Shown: in pieces, positions 54,173-63,157 of the stretch | Position numbering within the stretch: position 1 is the first letter of the stretch | How the letters are laid out: the number at the start of each line of letters is the position of its first letter | Source of the DNA: Sphingomonas aliaeris | GTDB lineage: Bacteria > Pseudomonadota > Alphaproteobacteria > Sphingomonadales > Sphingomonadaceae | DNA: 64,000 bases | Direction of reading: 5' to 3' | Assembly: GCF_016743815.1 (NCBI RefSeq) | Contig: NZ_CP061035.1 | Span: 2,048,501 to 2,112,500 of the forward strand | Made by a program: the position numbers and the translations under genes | The notes under the pieces: model-generated | Database searches by the model: none | What the model saw: the letters and a program-made list of their open reading frames with translations, nothing else | Told to the model about the DNA's origin: nothing

Positions 54173-54301
54173 CGTCGTCCCCTTTTGCCGCCTGTGGGCG
54201 ATTCGGAGGAATAATGCCTATCAAACCGGTGGGAATTCGCGGCGATAAAACTTGGCACCGGCAAACATCAGCTTTTGCGTACTAAAAATCGATGCTGCGA
54301 T

Positions 54302-54330
54302 CTTGACGTCGTTCGGGTCGCTACCAAAAT
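54302..54330 (+). promoter_or_regulatory. Candidate heat-shock (sigma-32) promoter of hsp20
   Basis: CTTGAC (54302-54307), a 16-base spacer, then CCAAAAT (54324-54330), resembling the alphaproteobacterial RpoH pattern CTTGAN-N17-CCNNAT. It lies about 100 bases before the hsp20 ATG. Position and length are only approximate matches. Confidence 0.35.
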
Positions 54331-54427
54331 CTGCCGCGCATGGCGCCGATCAGGGCCGTGCAGCCGGGCGTCGCGCCGTGGCGGGCGCCCATCTTGCAGA
54401 CGTGAACATTGCTCAATGGAGGATATC

Positions 54428-54904
54428 ATGCGTCAGTTCGACTTGACCCCTTTCCGGCGTTCCACTGTCGGTTTCGACCGGCTGTTCGACATGCTGGAAA
54501 CCAGCGCCCGCCAGGCGGCGGGTGCCGATAACTACCCACCCTTCAACCTCGAACGGATCGATGGCGACCGGTATCGCATCACGATAGCAGTGGCAGGCTT
54601 CGGCCGCGACGAGATCGAGATCACGGCGCAGCAGAATCTGTTGCAGGTAAAGGGTAACAAGGCAGCGAACGAGGCGAGCGCCGGTGCATTCCTGCATATC
54701 GGCATCGCCAACCGCAGCTTCGAGCGTCGCTTCGAACTCGCCGATTTCGTGCGGGTCGAGGATGCCCGCCTGAACGATGGCCTGCTGACCATCGAACTGG
54801 TGCGGGAAGTGCCAGAGGCGATGAAGCCGAAGACGGTGGCGATCAAGACCGGCGCGCCGCTGGCCGCTGTCGAAGATCGCAGTGACGAGCCGCAGGCGGC
54901 ATAA
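54428..54904 (+). CDS. Hsp20/alpha-crystallin small heat shock protein
   Basis: 158 residues from ATG 54428, with GGAGGA seven bases upstream. MRQFDLTPFRRSTVGFDRLFDML, NYPPFNLERIDGDRYRITIAVAGFGRDEIEITAQQNLLQVKG and the RSFERRFELADFVRVEDARLNDGLLTIELVRE segment (I/L-x-I/L-like tail) make the alpha-crystallin domain. It belongs to the IbpA/HspA class that holds unfolding proteins. An RpoH-like promoter candidate is upstream and a hairpin with TTTT is downstream. Confidence 0.93.
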   Translation: MRQFDLTPFRRSTVGFDRLFDMLETSARQAAGADNYPPFNLERIDGDRYRITIAVAGFGRDEIEITAQQNLLQVKGNKAANEASAGAFLHIGIANRSFERRFELADFVRVEDARLNDGLLTIELVREVPEAMKPKTVAIKTGAPLAAVEDRSDEPQAA

Positions 54905-54929
54905 GCGCTTGCCCGTCACAGGGTCGAGG

Positions 54930-54959
54930 GGGCGTCCGGAGCGATCCGGGCGCCCTTTT
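54930..54959 (+). terminator. Intrinsic terminator of hsp20
   Basis: GGGCGTCCGGA and TCCGGGCGCCC form a stem (one mismatch) around GCGA, followed by TTTT. It begins 26 bases after the hsp20 stop and lies before the pyrG stop, so it may also help end the convergent transcript. Confidence 0.8.
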
Positions 54960-54968
54960 CGCGTGCGA

Positions 54969-56603
54969 TCAGACCAGGCGGGACTGCTTGACCGCGGCGG
55001 CAATGAAGCTGGCGAACAGGGGGTGTGGGTCGAACGGTTTCGACTTCAGTTCCGGATGGAACTGGACACCAACGAACCAGGGATGATCGGGCCGCTCGAC
55101 GATCTCGGGCAGCATACCGTCGGGTGACATGCCGCTGAACACCAGGCCGCCGGTTTCCAGCGCCTGCTTGTAGGCGGTATTGACCTCGTAGCGGTGGCGG
55201 TGGCGTTCGGAGATATCCGTGCCGCCATAGATGCTGGAGACGACGCTGTTGCCGTCCAGCTTCGCCTCATAGGCGCCGAGCCGCATCGTACCGCCGAGAT
55301 CGCCGCCGGCTTCGCGCTTCTCGACGCCTTCCGCGGTCATCCATTCGGTGATCATGCCGACGACGGGCTGGTCGGTCGGACCGAACTCGGTCGAGCTGGC
55401 GTCCTCGATCGACGCGAGATCGCGCGCGCCCTCGATACAGGCCATCTGCATCCCGAAGCAGATACCGAAATAGGGGATTTCCTTCTCGCGCGCGAAGCGG
55501 ACGCTGGCGATTTTGCCTTCGGCGCCGCGCGATCCGAATGCGCCGGGCACGAGGATGGCGTGGAGCGGTTCGAGCCTTGCGGCGATATCGCTATCGGCGG
55601 CTTCGAACAGTTCGGCGTCGATCCATTCGATATTGACCTTGACGCGGTTGGCGATACCGCCGTGGACCAGCGCCTCGTTGAGCGATTTGTATGCGTCCTG
55701 CAGCCCGACATATTTGCCCACGACCCCGACGGTGACTTCACCTTCCGGATTGGTCAGACGATCCATGATGTCGGTCCAGCGCGAGAGATCGGGCGACCGG
55801 CCGGGCAGGATTCCGAAGGCGTTGAGGACGGCGTCGTCCAGCCCCTCCTGATGATATTGGACGGGCACGGCGTAGATGCTCTTCGCATCCAGCGCGGGAA
55901 TGACGGCGTCCTTCGGCACGTTGCAGAACAGAGCGATCTTCGCGCGATCACTGTCCGGCAGCGGCTGTTCGCAGCGGCAGACGAGGACGTCTGGCTGCAC
56001 GCCGAGCGCGGCGAGTTCGCGCACCGAATGCTGGGTCGGCTTCGTCTTCAGCTCGCCAGCGGCGGCGATGTACGGCACCAGCGTGACGTGGATGCTGACG
56101 GAATTGCCGCGACCGAGGTCGTTACGTAGCTGCCGGATCGCTTCGATGAAGGGCAGCGATTCGATGTCGCCGACCGTGCCGCCGATCTCGCACAACACGA
56201 AGTCTACGTCGTCGCTCTGCGCCTGCGCGAATTCCTTGATCGCGTCGGTGACGTGCGGAACGACCTGGACCGTGGCGCCAAGATAGTCGCCGCGGCGTTC
56301 GCGGGCGATGATCTGCTGATAGATACGACCGGACGTAATGTTGTCCGACTGGCGCGAGGGCACGCCGGTGAAGCGTTCGTAATGGCCGAGATCCAGATCG
56401 GTCTCGGCGCCGTCGTCCGTCACATAGACTTCGCCATGCTGATAGGGCGACATCGTGCCGGGATCGACGTTCAGATACGGATCGAACTTGCGGATGCGGA
56501 CCGTGTAGCCGCGTGCCTGCAACAGAGCCGCGAGGCTCGCCGCCATGAGACCTTTGCCGAGCGAGGAGACCACGCCGCCGGTGATGAATATAAACCGCGC
56601 CAT
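54969..56603 (-). CDS. pyrG: CTP synthase
   Basis: 544 residues. [33 protein letters not shown] begins the amidoligase domain with its P-loop-like S-L-G-K-G. The glutaminase domain has [13 protein letters not shown] (nucleophile Cys) and near the C-terminus [28 protein letters not shown] (catalytic His and Glu). Converts UTP, ATP and glutamine to CTP. Normal length. It is followed 93 bases upstream by the secG gene, both leftward. Confidence 0.97.
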   Translation of the reverse strand: MARFIFITGGVVSSLGKGLMAASLAALLQARGYTVRIRKFDPYLNVDPGTMSPYQHGEVYVTDDGAETDLDLGHYERFTGVPSRQSDNITSGRIYQQIIARERRGDYLGATVQVVPHVTDAIKEFAQAQSDDVDFVLCEIGGTVGDIESLPFIEAIRQLRNDLGRGNSVSIHVTLVPYIAAAGELKTKPTQHSVRELAALGVQPDVLVCRCEQPLPDSDRAKIALFCNVPKDAVIPALDAKSIYAVPVQYHQEGLDDAVLNAFGILPGRSPDLSRWTDIMDRLTNPEGEVTVGVVGKYVGLQDAYKSLNEALVHGGIANRVKVNIEWIDAELFEAADSDIAARLEPLHAILVPGAFGSRGAEGKIASVRFAREKEIPYFGICFGMQMACIEGARDLASIEDASSTEFGPTDQPVVGMITEWMTAEGVEKREAGGDLGGTMRLGAYEAKLDGNSVVSSIYGGTDISERHRHRYEVNTAYKQALETGGLVFSGMSPDGMLPEIVERPDHPWFVGVQFHPELKSKPFDPHPLFASFIAAAVKQSRLV

Positions 56604-56696
56604 GGGAGAAAACGCCTAACGTCTATCGGTGCCGCACGGCAAGCGCGCGACTCCGGTGCTTAAGGAATAATACGACGAACCGGGTTGCAGCGGCGC

Positions 56697-57080
56697 TTAC
56701 TGCGCCAGCGGCACCGCGTTGTTGTTCGTCGGCGCGGCTGCCGGTGCGACCTGGTTCGCCGCGACGGCCGCCGCACTATCGGCATCGACCGGAGCCGCTG
56801 CCGGCAGGTTGCCAGCAACCGGCTTGGTTGCGAGCGACGGATCGACCGTAACCGTCTGGCCGCTGGATGCGATGACGGCGAGCAGGATGCTCATGCCGAC
56901 GAACGCAGTTGCGAGAACCGTCGTCGAGCGAGTGAGGAAGTCCGCCGCGCCACGCGCCGACATGAGGCCGCCCGGGCTGCCGCCCGTGCCGAGCCCGCCG
57001 CCTTCCGACTTCTGCATCAGGATCACGCCGACCAGAACGGCAGCGATAATGGCGTGAACGACGAGCAGGAAAGTGAACAT
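56697..57080 (-). CDS. secG: Preprotein translocase subunit SecG
   Basis: 127 residues from ATG 57078-57080 (MFTFLLVVHAIIAAVLVGVILMQKSEGGGLG). Two membrane segments with the SecG signature ILMQKSEGGGLGTGGSPGGLMSARGAADFLTRSTTVLAT between them. The alanine/proline-rich C-terminal tail (NLPAAAPVDADSAAAVAANQVAPAAAP) is typical of alphaproteobacterial SecG. Assists SecYE protein export. It is followed by pyrG, as commonly seen. Confidence 0.94.
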   Translation of the reverse strand: MFTFLLVVHAIIAAVLVGVILMQKSEGGGLGTGGSPGGLMSARGAADFLTRSTTVLATAFVGMSILLAVIASSGQTVTVDPSLATKPVAGNLPAAAPVDADSAAAVAANQVAPAAAPTNNNAVPLAQ

Positions 57081-57259
57081 AGCGGTGCGGGCGATCTTTT
57101 GGAGTGCGAAAGCGGCCACATAGGGTAGCGGACCGAAACGATCAACCGCGGATCAGCGCCGCGGGCGGGCGCAATCTCGCGCGGGGAGCGACTGGGAATG
57201 AGTCGCAACAATATTAACATTCCGCGTCCGCACTGAAACCGTATGCCGATCGGATCGTT

Positions 57260-57679
57260 ATGAACCACGATGCAACTCCCCGTGTGTCAAGCAAATATCG
57301 GACGGAAATCGTGGCAACACTCGTCGAAAAGACCCTCGGATCGACGCTGGCGACCTGGATGACGGCGCTGGTCGATTACGTACGCTCAGGCGAACCGGAT
57401 CTGACCAATCGGCAAATGGCGTTGCTGCTCGTCGTATATCTCAAACCTGGGCCGCACACGGTTCGCGGCCTGGCGCGTGCGCTGAACGTTTCGAAGCCGG
57501 TCGTGACGCGCGCCTTGAATAGATTGGGTGCACTCGGCTATCTGCGCCGGCAGCGTGACGACACCGACAAGCGGAACATATTCGTCGCGCGCACGACTGA
57601 AGGGGCAGAGTTTCTTGAAGAGTTCGGGCATTTCCTCGGCGACGCCGAGCAACCCGCAGCACGCCGCAACGCCGCGTAG
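57260..57679 (+). CDS. MarR-family transcriptional regulator
   Basis: 139 residues. PDLTNRQMALLLVVYLKPGPHTVRGLARALNVSKPVVTRALNRLGALGYLRRQRDDTDKRNIFVARTTEGAEFL (about 43-117) is a full winged helix-turn-helix: the G-x-x-x-R-x-x-D-D-x-D-K-R wing is diagnostic of MarR. The target is unknown. Its 3' 65 bases overlap the start of the SH3 gene in another frame, an unusually deep overlap. Confidence 0.88.
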   Translation: MNHDATPRVSSKYRTEIVATLVEKTLGSTLATWMTALVDYVRSGEPDLTNRQMALLLVVYLKPGPHTVRGLARALNVSKPVVTRALNRLGALGYLRRQRDDTDKRNIFVARTTEGAEFLEEFGHFLGDAEQPAARRNAA

Positions 57680-57992
57680 GAGCTTCGCGCTCGCCGGCCG
57701 TTCGGTCACGCTCGATCCCCGTACGCATGCGGTTCGCGGCGATCTGGCCGACGTAAGGTTGGCGGATCGTGTGTTCGCGCCGCATTATGCCGCACCGATG
57801 CCCGTGACTGTTCGCGAACTCACTATCGTCCGTGAAAGCGCTGATGCGTCGTCGCCGACGATGACCGAGGTCGCGGCGGGTGGCGTGTTCGAGGTGCTGG
57901 AACTTGCGGGAACGAATGCCTGGGGCATCGCATGCGACAGCGGATTGGTCGGATACATTAATGCCTCGGCAATAGCAGGTAAGGTCGAATGA
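57615..57992 (+). CDS. Bacterial SH3-domain protein overlapping the MarR gene
   Basis: 125 residues from TTG 57615, chosen because AAGGGG lies about ten bases upstream and the SH3 body needs the sequence beyond 57690. The C-terminal 50 residues (VRESADASSPTMTEVAAGGVFEVLELAGTNAWGIACDSGLVGYINASAIAGKVE) form an SH3-like fold (the G-V-F-E-V-L-E segment, W-G and G-Y-I). The N-terminal part is not recognised. The stop overlaps the argC start (ATGA). Role unknown; similar proteins often target peptidoglycan, but no signal peptide is seen. Confidence 0.7.
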   Translation: MKSSGISSATPSNPQHAATPRRSFALAGRSVTLDPRTHAVRGDLADVRLADRVFAPHYAAPMPVTVRELTIVRESADASSPTMTEVAAGGVFEVLELAGTNAWGIACDSGLVGYINASAIAGKVE

Positions 57993-58919
57993 CGATCAAC
58001 GTCTTTATCGATGGTGCGGTGGGCACGACCGGGCTGGAAATCCGTGACCGGCTCGCTGGACGCAGCGAGATCGCGTTGATCGAATTGCCCGACGACAAGC
58101 GCAAGGATGCCGGGGCGCGGTCCGAGGCGCTGAACGATGCCGATTTCGTAATCCTGTGCCTGCCGGACGATGCTGCACGCGAGGCAGTGTCGCTCATCAC
58201 GAACGATCGCACCCGAGTGATCGACGCGTCCACCGCGCACCGGACGGGCGACGGCTGGACCTATGGTTTCCCCGAACTGGAGCCGGGCCAGCAGGCCGCG
58301 ATCGCGGAGTCAGCCCGGGTGAGCAATCCCGGATGTTATCCCACCGGCTTTCTTGCACTCGTGCGGCCGCTGGTGCGGGCCGGGCTGGTTCCGGTCGATT
58401 GGCCGCTCACGGTCAACGCGGTTTCGGGCTATTCCGGCGGCGGGCGATCGATGATCGAGGAATATCAGGCGGCGCCCGTCCCGCCGGCATTCCGCGCCTA
58501 CGCGCTTGGCCTGGCGCACAAGCATGTGCCGGAAATGCAGAAGCATGCGCGGGTCGAACATGCGCCTATCTTCACGCCCGCAGTAGTCGATACCTATCGC
58601 GGCATGGTCGTACAGGTGCCCCTGCCCCTCCACGCGTTTCCGCGCCGCCCGACACTGCATGTCTGCGAAGGCGTGCTGGCGGAGGCGTATCGCGATTTCC
58701 CGCTGATCACCGTGGCCGAAGGCGACGTTTCGACCGTCGCGATCGAGAATGACGCCGGTACGGATCGTTTGACATTGCGGGTCTGCGGTAATCCGGACTC
58801 TGGTCAGGCGCTGCTGATCGCGACGCTGGACAATCTGGGCAAAGGGTGCCGCGGGCGCCGCGGTCCAGAATCTGAACGTCATGGCCGGGCTGGATCCCGT
58901 TGCGGGTCTAATCCTGTAG
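57989..58919 (+). CDS. argC: N-acetyl-gamma-glutamyl-phosphate reductase, C-terminal frameshift
   Basis: 309 residues when repaired. Third step of arginine synthesis. INVFIDGAVGTTGLEIRDRLA is the NAD(P)-binding start, and SNPGCYPTGFLALVRPL holds the catalytic Cys. VSGYSGGGRSMIEEYQ, LAHKHVPEMQKHARV and FTPAVVDTYRGMVVQVPLP follow. At the GGG run 58844-58846 one surplus base ends the good frame; removing it gives AAGAAVQNLNVMAGLDPVAGLIL and a stop at 58917-58919, the normal family ending. Without repair the protein runs to 58936 in the wrong frame. Probably an assembly indel. Confidence 0.9.
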
Positions 58920-59018
58920 CGCCGGTAGATCGCTGATTAATCGGCGATCGGTTCGTATTCAATTGTCCCTGTGCCGCGTGGCCGTTAGGGCACCTGTGAC
59001 GCAAGGAAAGAGGTCGAT

Positions 59019-60482
59019 ATGACGCGCAATCCCGTGGCCAAGCTGCTTCTGTTCGGTGCGACCGGCGATCTTGCGCAGCGCATGCTGTTGCCGTCGCTGT
59101 ATGGGCTGCATGCGGACGGCCTGCTGCCCGACGGCCTGACGATAACGGGAACGGCGCGGTCGGAGCATGACGACGGCAGCTATCGGAAGTTTGCGAAGGC
59201 GGCGCTCGACGAATTCCTGCCGGACGACCGCAAGGACGAGAAGGCGATGAAGTCGTTCCTGGAACGGCTGGGCTATCAGTCGCTGGATGCGACGGACATG
59301 GCGCATTACAAGGATCTGGCAACGAAGGTCGGCGACGTTTCGGGCGGGCTCGCCATATTCCTGTCGACCGCTCCTTCGCTTTTCGAACCGGTGATCAAGG
59401 GCCTCGAATCCGCCGGGCTGGCCGGTAACACCGTACGGATCGGACTGGAAAAGCCGCTGGGCTACGATCTCGCGAGCAGCCGTGAGATCAACGACACCGT
59501 CGCGAGTGCGTTTCCCGAGGACCGGACGTTCCGGATCGACCACTATCTCGGCAAGGAGACGGTGCAGAATATCCTCGCCTTGCGCTTCGGTAACAGCTTT
59601 TTCGAACCGGTGTGGAATGCGCGCGGCATCGACAACGTCCAGATCACGATTTCCGAGACGGTCGGACTGGAAGCGCGCGCCGGATATTACGAGACGGCGG
59701 GCGCGCTGCGCGACATGGTGACGAACCATATGCTGCAATTGCTTGCGCTGGTCGCGATGGAGCCCCCTGCCCGCTTCGACGGGACGGCGGTGCGCGACGA
59801 AAAAGCCAAGGTTTTCCGGTCGTTGCGCAAGATGACGCCGGAAGAAGTGCCGCATCTTACGGTCACCGGGCAATATGGCGCAGGCGCGGTGAGCGGCGAG
59901 ATCGTCAAAAGCTATGGCGACGAACTGGGCAAGCCGTCCACTACCGAGACTTTCGTTGCGATCAAGGCGCATGTCGATAACTGGCGCTGGCAGGGCGTAC
60001 CCTTCTATCTGCGCACCGGCAAACGCATGCCGGTGCGACGCAGCGAAATCGCGATCCAGTTCAAGCCGGTGCCGCATTCCATGTTCGCCGGCCGTGGTGG
60101 GTTGCTGCAGCCGAACGTACTGATCATCCGCCTGCAACCCGAGGAATATGTCCAGTTGCTGGTCATGGCGAAGGAGCCGGGGCTGGACCGCGACGGGATC
60201 CGTCTTCGCGAGGTGCCGTTGAACCTGAGCATGGATCTGGAATTTGCCGGCGCGCGACGGCGCATCGCGTATGAACGGCTGTTGCTCGACCTGATCGAGG
60301 GCGATCCGACGCTGTTCGTGCGCCGCGACGAGGTGGAGGCGCAGTGGGAATGGACCGACGCGATCCGTGCCGGCTGGGACGCGAACGGGGTGAAGCCGAA
60401 GAATTATGCTTCCGGGACCTGGGGGCCATCGACCGCGATTGCATTGACCGAGCGCGACGGCGTGACCTGGCAGGACGATTGA
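59019..60482 (+). CDS. zwf: Glucose-6-phosphate 1-dehydrogenase
   Basis: 487 residues. LLFGATGDLAQRMLLPSLYGLHADGLLPD is the NADP-binding start, and RIDHYLGKETVQNILALRFGN contains the active-site Lys-His block (R-I-D-H-Y-L-G-K-E). RTGKRMPVRRSEIAIQFK and the C-terminal EWTDAIRAGW follow. Oxidises glucose-6-phosphate to 6-phosphogluconolactone. First gene of the Entner-Doudoroff operon zwf-pgl-edd-glk; a repeat-rich spacer separates it from pgl. Confidence 0.97.
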   Translation: MTRNPVAKLLLFGATGDLAQRMLLPSLYGLHADGLLPDGLTITGTARSEHDDGSYRKFAKAALDEFLPDDRKDEKAMKSFLERLGYQSLDATDMAHYKDLATKVGDVSGGLAIFLSTAPSLFEPVIKGLESAGLAGNTVRIGLEKPLGYDLASSREINDTVASAFPEDRTFRIDHYLGKETVQNILALRFGNSFFEPVWNARGIDNVQITISETVGLEARAGYYETAGALRDMVTNHMLQLLALVAMEPPARFDGTAVRDEKAKVFRSLRKMTPEEVPHLTVTGQYGAGAVSGEIVKSYGDELGKPSTTETFVAIKAHVDNWRWQGVPFYLRTGKRMPVRRSEIAIQFKPVPHSMFAGRGGLLQPNVLIIRLQPEEYVQLLVMAKEPGLDRDGIRLREVPLNLSMDLEFAGARRRIAYERLLLDLIEGDPTLFVRRDEVEAQWEWTDAIRAGWDANGVKPKNYASGTWGPSTAIALTERDGVTWQDD

Positions 60483-60487
60483 ACTTT

Positions 60488-60609
60488 CCCTCTCCCCGCC
60501 TGCGGGGAGAGGTGCCGAGCGAAGCGAAGGCGGGAGAGGGGCAGTGTCGTGGATGTCCGTATGGCGCACTGCCCCTCTCCCCGACCCTCTCCCCGAGCGG
60601 GGAGAGGGA
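60488..60609. repeat. Intergenic hairpin repeat cluster within the Entner-Doudoroff operon
   Basis: Several nested inverted repeats between zwf and pgl: CTCTCCCCGCCTGCGGGGAG, GGGAGAGGGGCAGT with ACTGCCCCTCTCCC, and CCCTCTCCCCGAGCGGGGAG. CT-rich palindromes of this kind are common intergenic repeats in proteobacteria. They may set differential expression between zwf and pgl. Confidence 0.8.
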
Positions 60610-60623
60610 GAAAGGAACGGAAT

Positions 60624-61337
60624 ATGAGCGACGAACACGAAATCGAATGGTGGGATTATGACGATGCGGAGGAGATGGCGGCGGCCGTTGCCGGCGACAT
60701 CGCCTTTGTCATCGAAAGCGCGATCGATGCGCGTGGTGCTTGCGTGATCGCGTTGTCGGGCGGAAAGACGCCGATCCCGATTTACGCCAAGCTAGCTGCG
60801 ACGAAGCTGGACTGGAAGCGCGTGACAATCATCCCGACGGACGAGCGGATCGTTCCCCTCGGCGATCCACTGTCGAACGTGACGATGATCGCGAAGACGT
60901 TTTTGCCGAAGGGCGCACGCGTCATGCCGATCGTCAGCGACAAGGCGGCGGACTACAAGGCGGCCGGCCGATCGGCCGATGCGCTGATGCAGGATCTGCA
61001 CTGGCCGCTCGACCTGTGCCTGCTGGGTGTCGGCGCGGACGGACACACGGCCTCCATCTTCCCTGGTGCGGATTTCGACGAGGCGATTTCGGGGCCGAAC
61101 GAACGGCGCGCACTGGGCGTCATGCCCGATCCGATGCCGGCCGAAGCGCCTGTCCCTCGCATCACGCTGAGCCGCGCGGCGATCGTGTCAGCCAAGGCGC
61201 TGATGATCGCCGTGACGGGTGATGCCAAGCGCAAGGTGATCGAGGACGCGATCAAGCAGGGTCCGTCGTCGAAATATCCGATCGGCCGCGTGCTGGCTGA
61301 TGCGGAATTGCCGGTCGATATCCACTGGAGCGAATGA
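60624..61337 (+). CDS. pgl: 6-phosphogluconolactonase
   Basis: 237 residues from ATG 60624 (MSDEHEIEWW), preferred to upstream starts because AAAGGA precedes it and the earlier part is repeat sequence. Pgl-type (GlcN6P isomerase-like) motifs: ACVIALSGGKTPIPIYAKLA (S-G-G-x-T), VTIIPTDERIVPLGDPLSNVTM (T-D-E-R), and LCLLGVGADGHTASIFPG (G-x-G-x-D-G-H-T). Hydrolyses the lactone to 6-phosphogluconate. The stop overlaps edd (ATGA). Confidence 0.95.
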   Translation: MSDEHEIEWWDYDDAEEMAAAVAGDIAFVIESAIDARGACVIALSGGKTPIPIYAKLAATKLDWKRVTIIPTDERIVPLGDPLSNVTMIAKTFLPKGARVMPIVSDKAADYKAAGRSADALMQDLHWPLDLCLLGVGADGHTASIFPGADFDEAISGPNERRALGVMPDPMPAEAPVPRITLSRAAIVSAKALMIAVTGDAKRKVIEDAIKQGPSSKYPIGRVLADAELPVDIHWSE

Positions 61338-63157
61338 CGATGGCGCTCAATGCCGAAATCGGCGCGGTGACGGATCGCATCATTACGCGGTCGAAGCCGA
61401 CGCGTGACGCGTATCTGGCGCTGATCCGGCATGAGCGCGACAATGGGCTGGACCGGCCGACATTGGGCTGCGCGAACCTGGCGCACGGCTATGCCGGGAC
61501 AGACGAGGACCGCGACGTCATGAAGCCGGGTTCGGCGATGAACATCGGCATCGTCACTGCCTATAACGACATGCTGTCGGCCCACGCCGTATATTACCGC
61601 TATCCCGAACAGATGAAGGTTTGGGCGCGCGAGGCGGGGGTCACCGCGCAAGTGGCGGGCGGCGTGCCTGCGATGTGCGACGGGGTGACGCAAGGCTACC
61701 CCGGCATGGAATTGTCGTTGTTCAGCCGCGATACGATCGCGATGAGTACGGGTATCGCGCTGAGCCACGGGCTGTTCGAGGGCGCGGCGTTGCTGGGTAT
61801 CTGCGACAAGATCGTCCCCGGATTGCTGATGGGTGCGCTGCGCTTCGGTCATCTTCCGATGCTGCTGGTGCCGGGCGGGCCGATGCGCACGGGTCTCGCC
61901 AACAAGGCCAAGGCGGCGGTGCGCGAACGCTATGCGATGGGCGAGGCCAGCCGCGAGGAATTGCTGGAGGCCGAGATCGCGGCCTATCACGGCAAGGGCA
62001 CGTGCACTTTCTTCGGCACCGCCAATTCGAACCAGATGATGATGGAGATGATGGGGCTCCACATTCCGGGCGCAGCGTTCGCCAATCCGGGCACGAAGCT
62101 GCGTCAGGAACTGACCCGTGCGGCGGTGCACCGCGTCGCAAAGATCGGCTGGCAGGGCGAGGATTACCGACCGATCGGACGCTGCGTGGACGAACGCGCG
62201 ATCGTGAATGCGGCGATCGGGCTGCTCGCGACGGGCGGGTCGACCAATCACCTCATCCACCTGCCAGCGATTGCCGCCTGTGCGGGCATCGTGATCGACT
62301 GGGAGGATTTTGACCGGCTGTCCAAGGTCGTTCCGCTGATCGCGCGCGTCTATCCCAACGGGTCGGCGGACGTAAACCAGTTCGAGGATGCGGGCGGCAT
62401 GCCGTACGTGATCCGCGAATTGCTGTCGGCCGGGCTGATGCATGGCGACGTGCTGACCGCCGGTGGTGAGACGATGGGGGATTTCGGGACGAAGCCCGAA
62501 ATGCAGGGCGATGCGCTGGTCTGGCGCGATCCGGGCGAGAGCAAGGACGACAGCATCGTCCGGCCCGCGACTGCACCGTTCTCCGCGGAAGGCGGGTTCC
62601 GGATCCTGGCCGGCAATCTCGGGCGCGCGTGCATCAAGGTGAGTGCGGTCGAACGGGATCGCTGGACGATCGAAGCCCCTGCCCGCGTATTTTCGGATCA
62701 GGCGGCGGTGCAGGCGGCGTTCAAGGCCGGCGAGCTGGACCGCGACGTGGTAGTGGTCGTGCGCTTTCAGGGGCCACGCGCGAACGGTATGCCGGAATTG
62801 CACAAGCTGACACCGCCGCTGGGCGTATTGCAGAACAAGGGCTTCCGCGTCGCTTTGGTGACCGATGGCCGCATGTCGGGCGCGAGTGGCAAGGTGCCGT
62901 GCGCGATCCATTCCAGTCCCGAAGCGCTGGGCGGCGGACCACTCGGCAAGGTGCGCGACGGCGACATCATCCGCCTGTCGGCCGAGACGGGCGAGTTAAT
63001 GGCTCTTGTCGATCCGGCGGAGTGGGCCGCGCGCGAGTTCGCCGTGGCGCCTGCTCCGGCAATCGGCATGGGTCGCGAGATGTTCGCGCTAATGCGGACG
63101 ACGGCGAACGAAGCGGAGCGCGGGGGATCGGCGATGCTGGCGGCGATGGGATGGTGA
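61334..63157 (+). CDS. edd: Phosphogluconate dehydratase
   Basis: 607 residues. NLAHGYAGTDEDR, MNIGIVTAYNDMLSAHAVYYRYPEQMK, GVPAMCDGVTQGYPGMELSLFSRDTIAMSTGIALSHGLF (Fe-S Cys), KGTCTFFGTANSNQMMMEMMGLHIPGAAFANPGTKLR (second Cys region) and TDGRMSGASGKVPCAIHSSPEA are the ilvD/edd-family hallmarks. Dehydrates 6-phosphogluconate to KDPG with a [4Fe-4S] cluster. Starts inside the pgl stop (ATGA) and overlaps the glk start. Confidence 0.97.
   Translation: MTMALNAEIGAVTDRIITRSKPTRDAYLALIRHERDNGLDRPTLGCANLAHGYAGTDEDRDVMKPGSAMNIGIVTAYNDMLSAHAVYYRYPEQMKVWAREAGVTAQVAGGVPAMCDGVTQGYPGMELSLFSRDTIAMSTGIALSHGLFEGAALLGICDKIVPGLLMGALRFGHLPMLLVPGGPMRTGLANKAKAAVRERYAMGEASREELLEAEIAAYHGKGTCTFFGTANSNQMMMEMMGLHIPGAAFANPGTKLRQELTRAAVHRVAKIGWQGEDYRPIGRCVDERAIVNAAIGLLATGGSTNHLIHLPAIAACAGIVIDWEDFDRLSKVVPLIARVYPNGSADVNQFEDAGGMPYVIRELLSAGLMHGDVLTAGGETMGDFGTKPEMQGDALVWRDPGESKDDSIVRPATAPFSAEGGFRILAGNLGRACIKVSAVERDRWTIEAPARVFSDQAAVQAAFKAGELDRDVVVVVRFQGPRANGMPELHKLTPPLGVLQNKGFRVALVTDGRMSGASGKVPCAIHSSPEALGGGPLGKVRDGDIIRLSAETGELMALVDPAEWAAREFAVAPAPAIGMGREMFALMRTTANEAERGGSAMLAAMGW

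Noticed and set aside
58959-60638. 559-residue minus-strand frame over zwf
   Set aside because: zwf is unmistakable on the plus strand; the antisense frame is His/Arg-rich shadow.
60953-62911. 652-residue minus-strand frame over pgl and edd
   Set aside because: Antisense shadow of edd with no motif.
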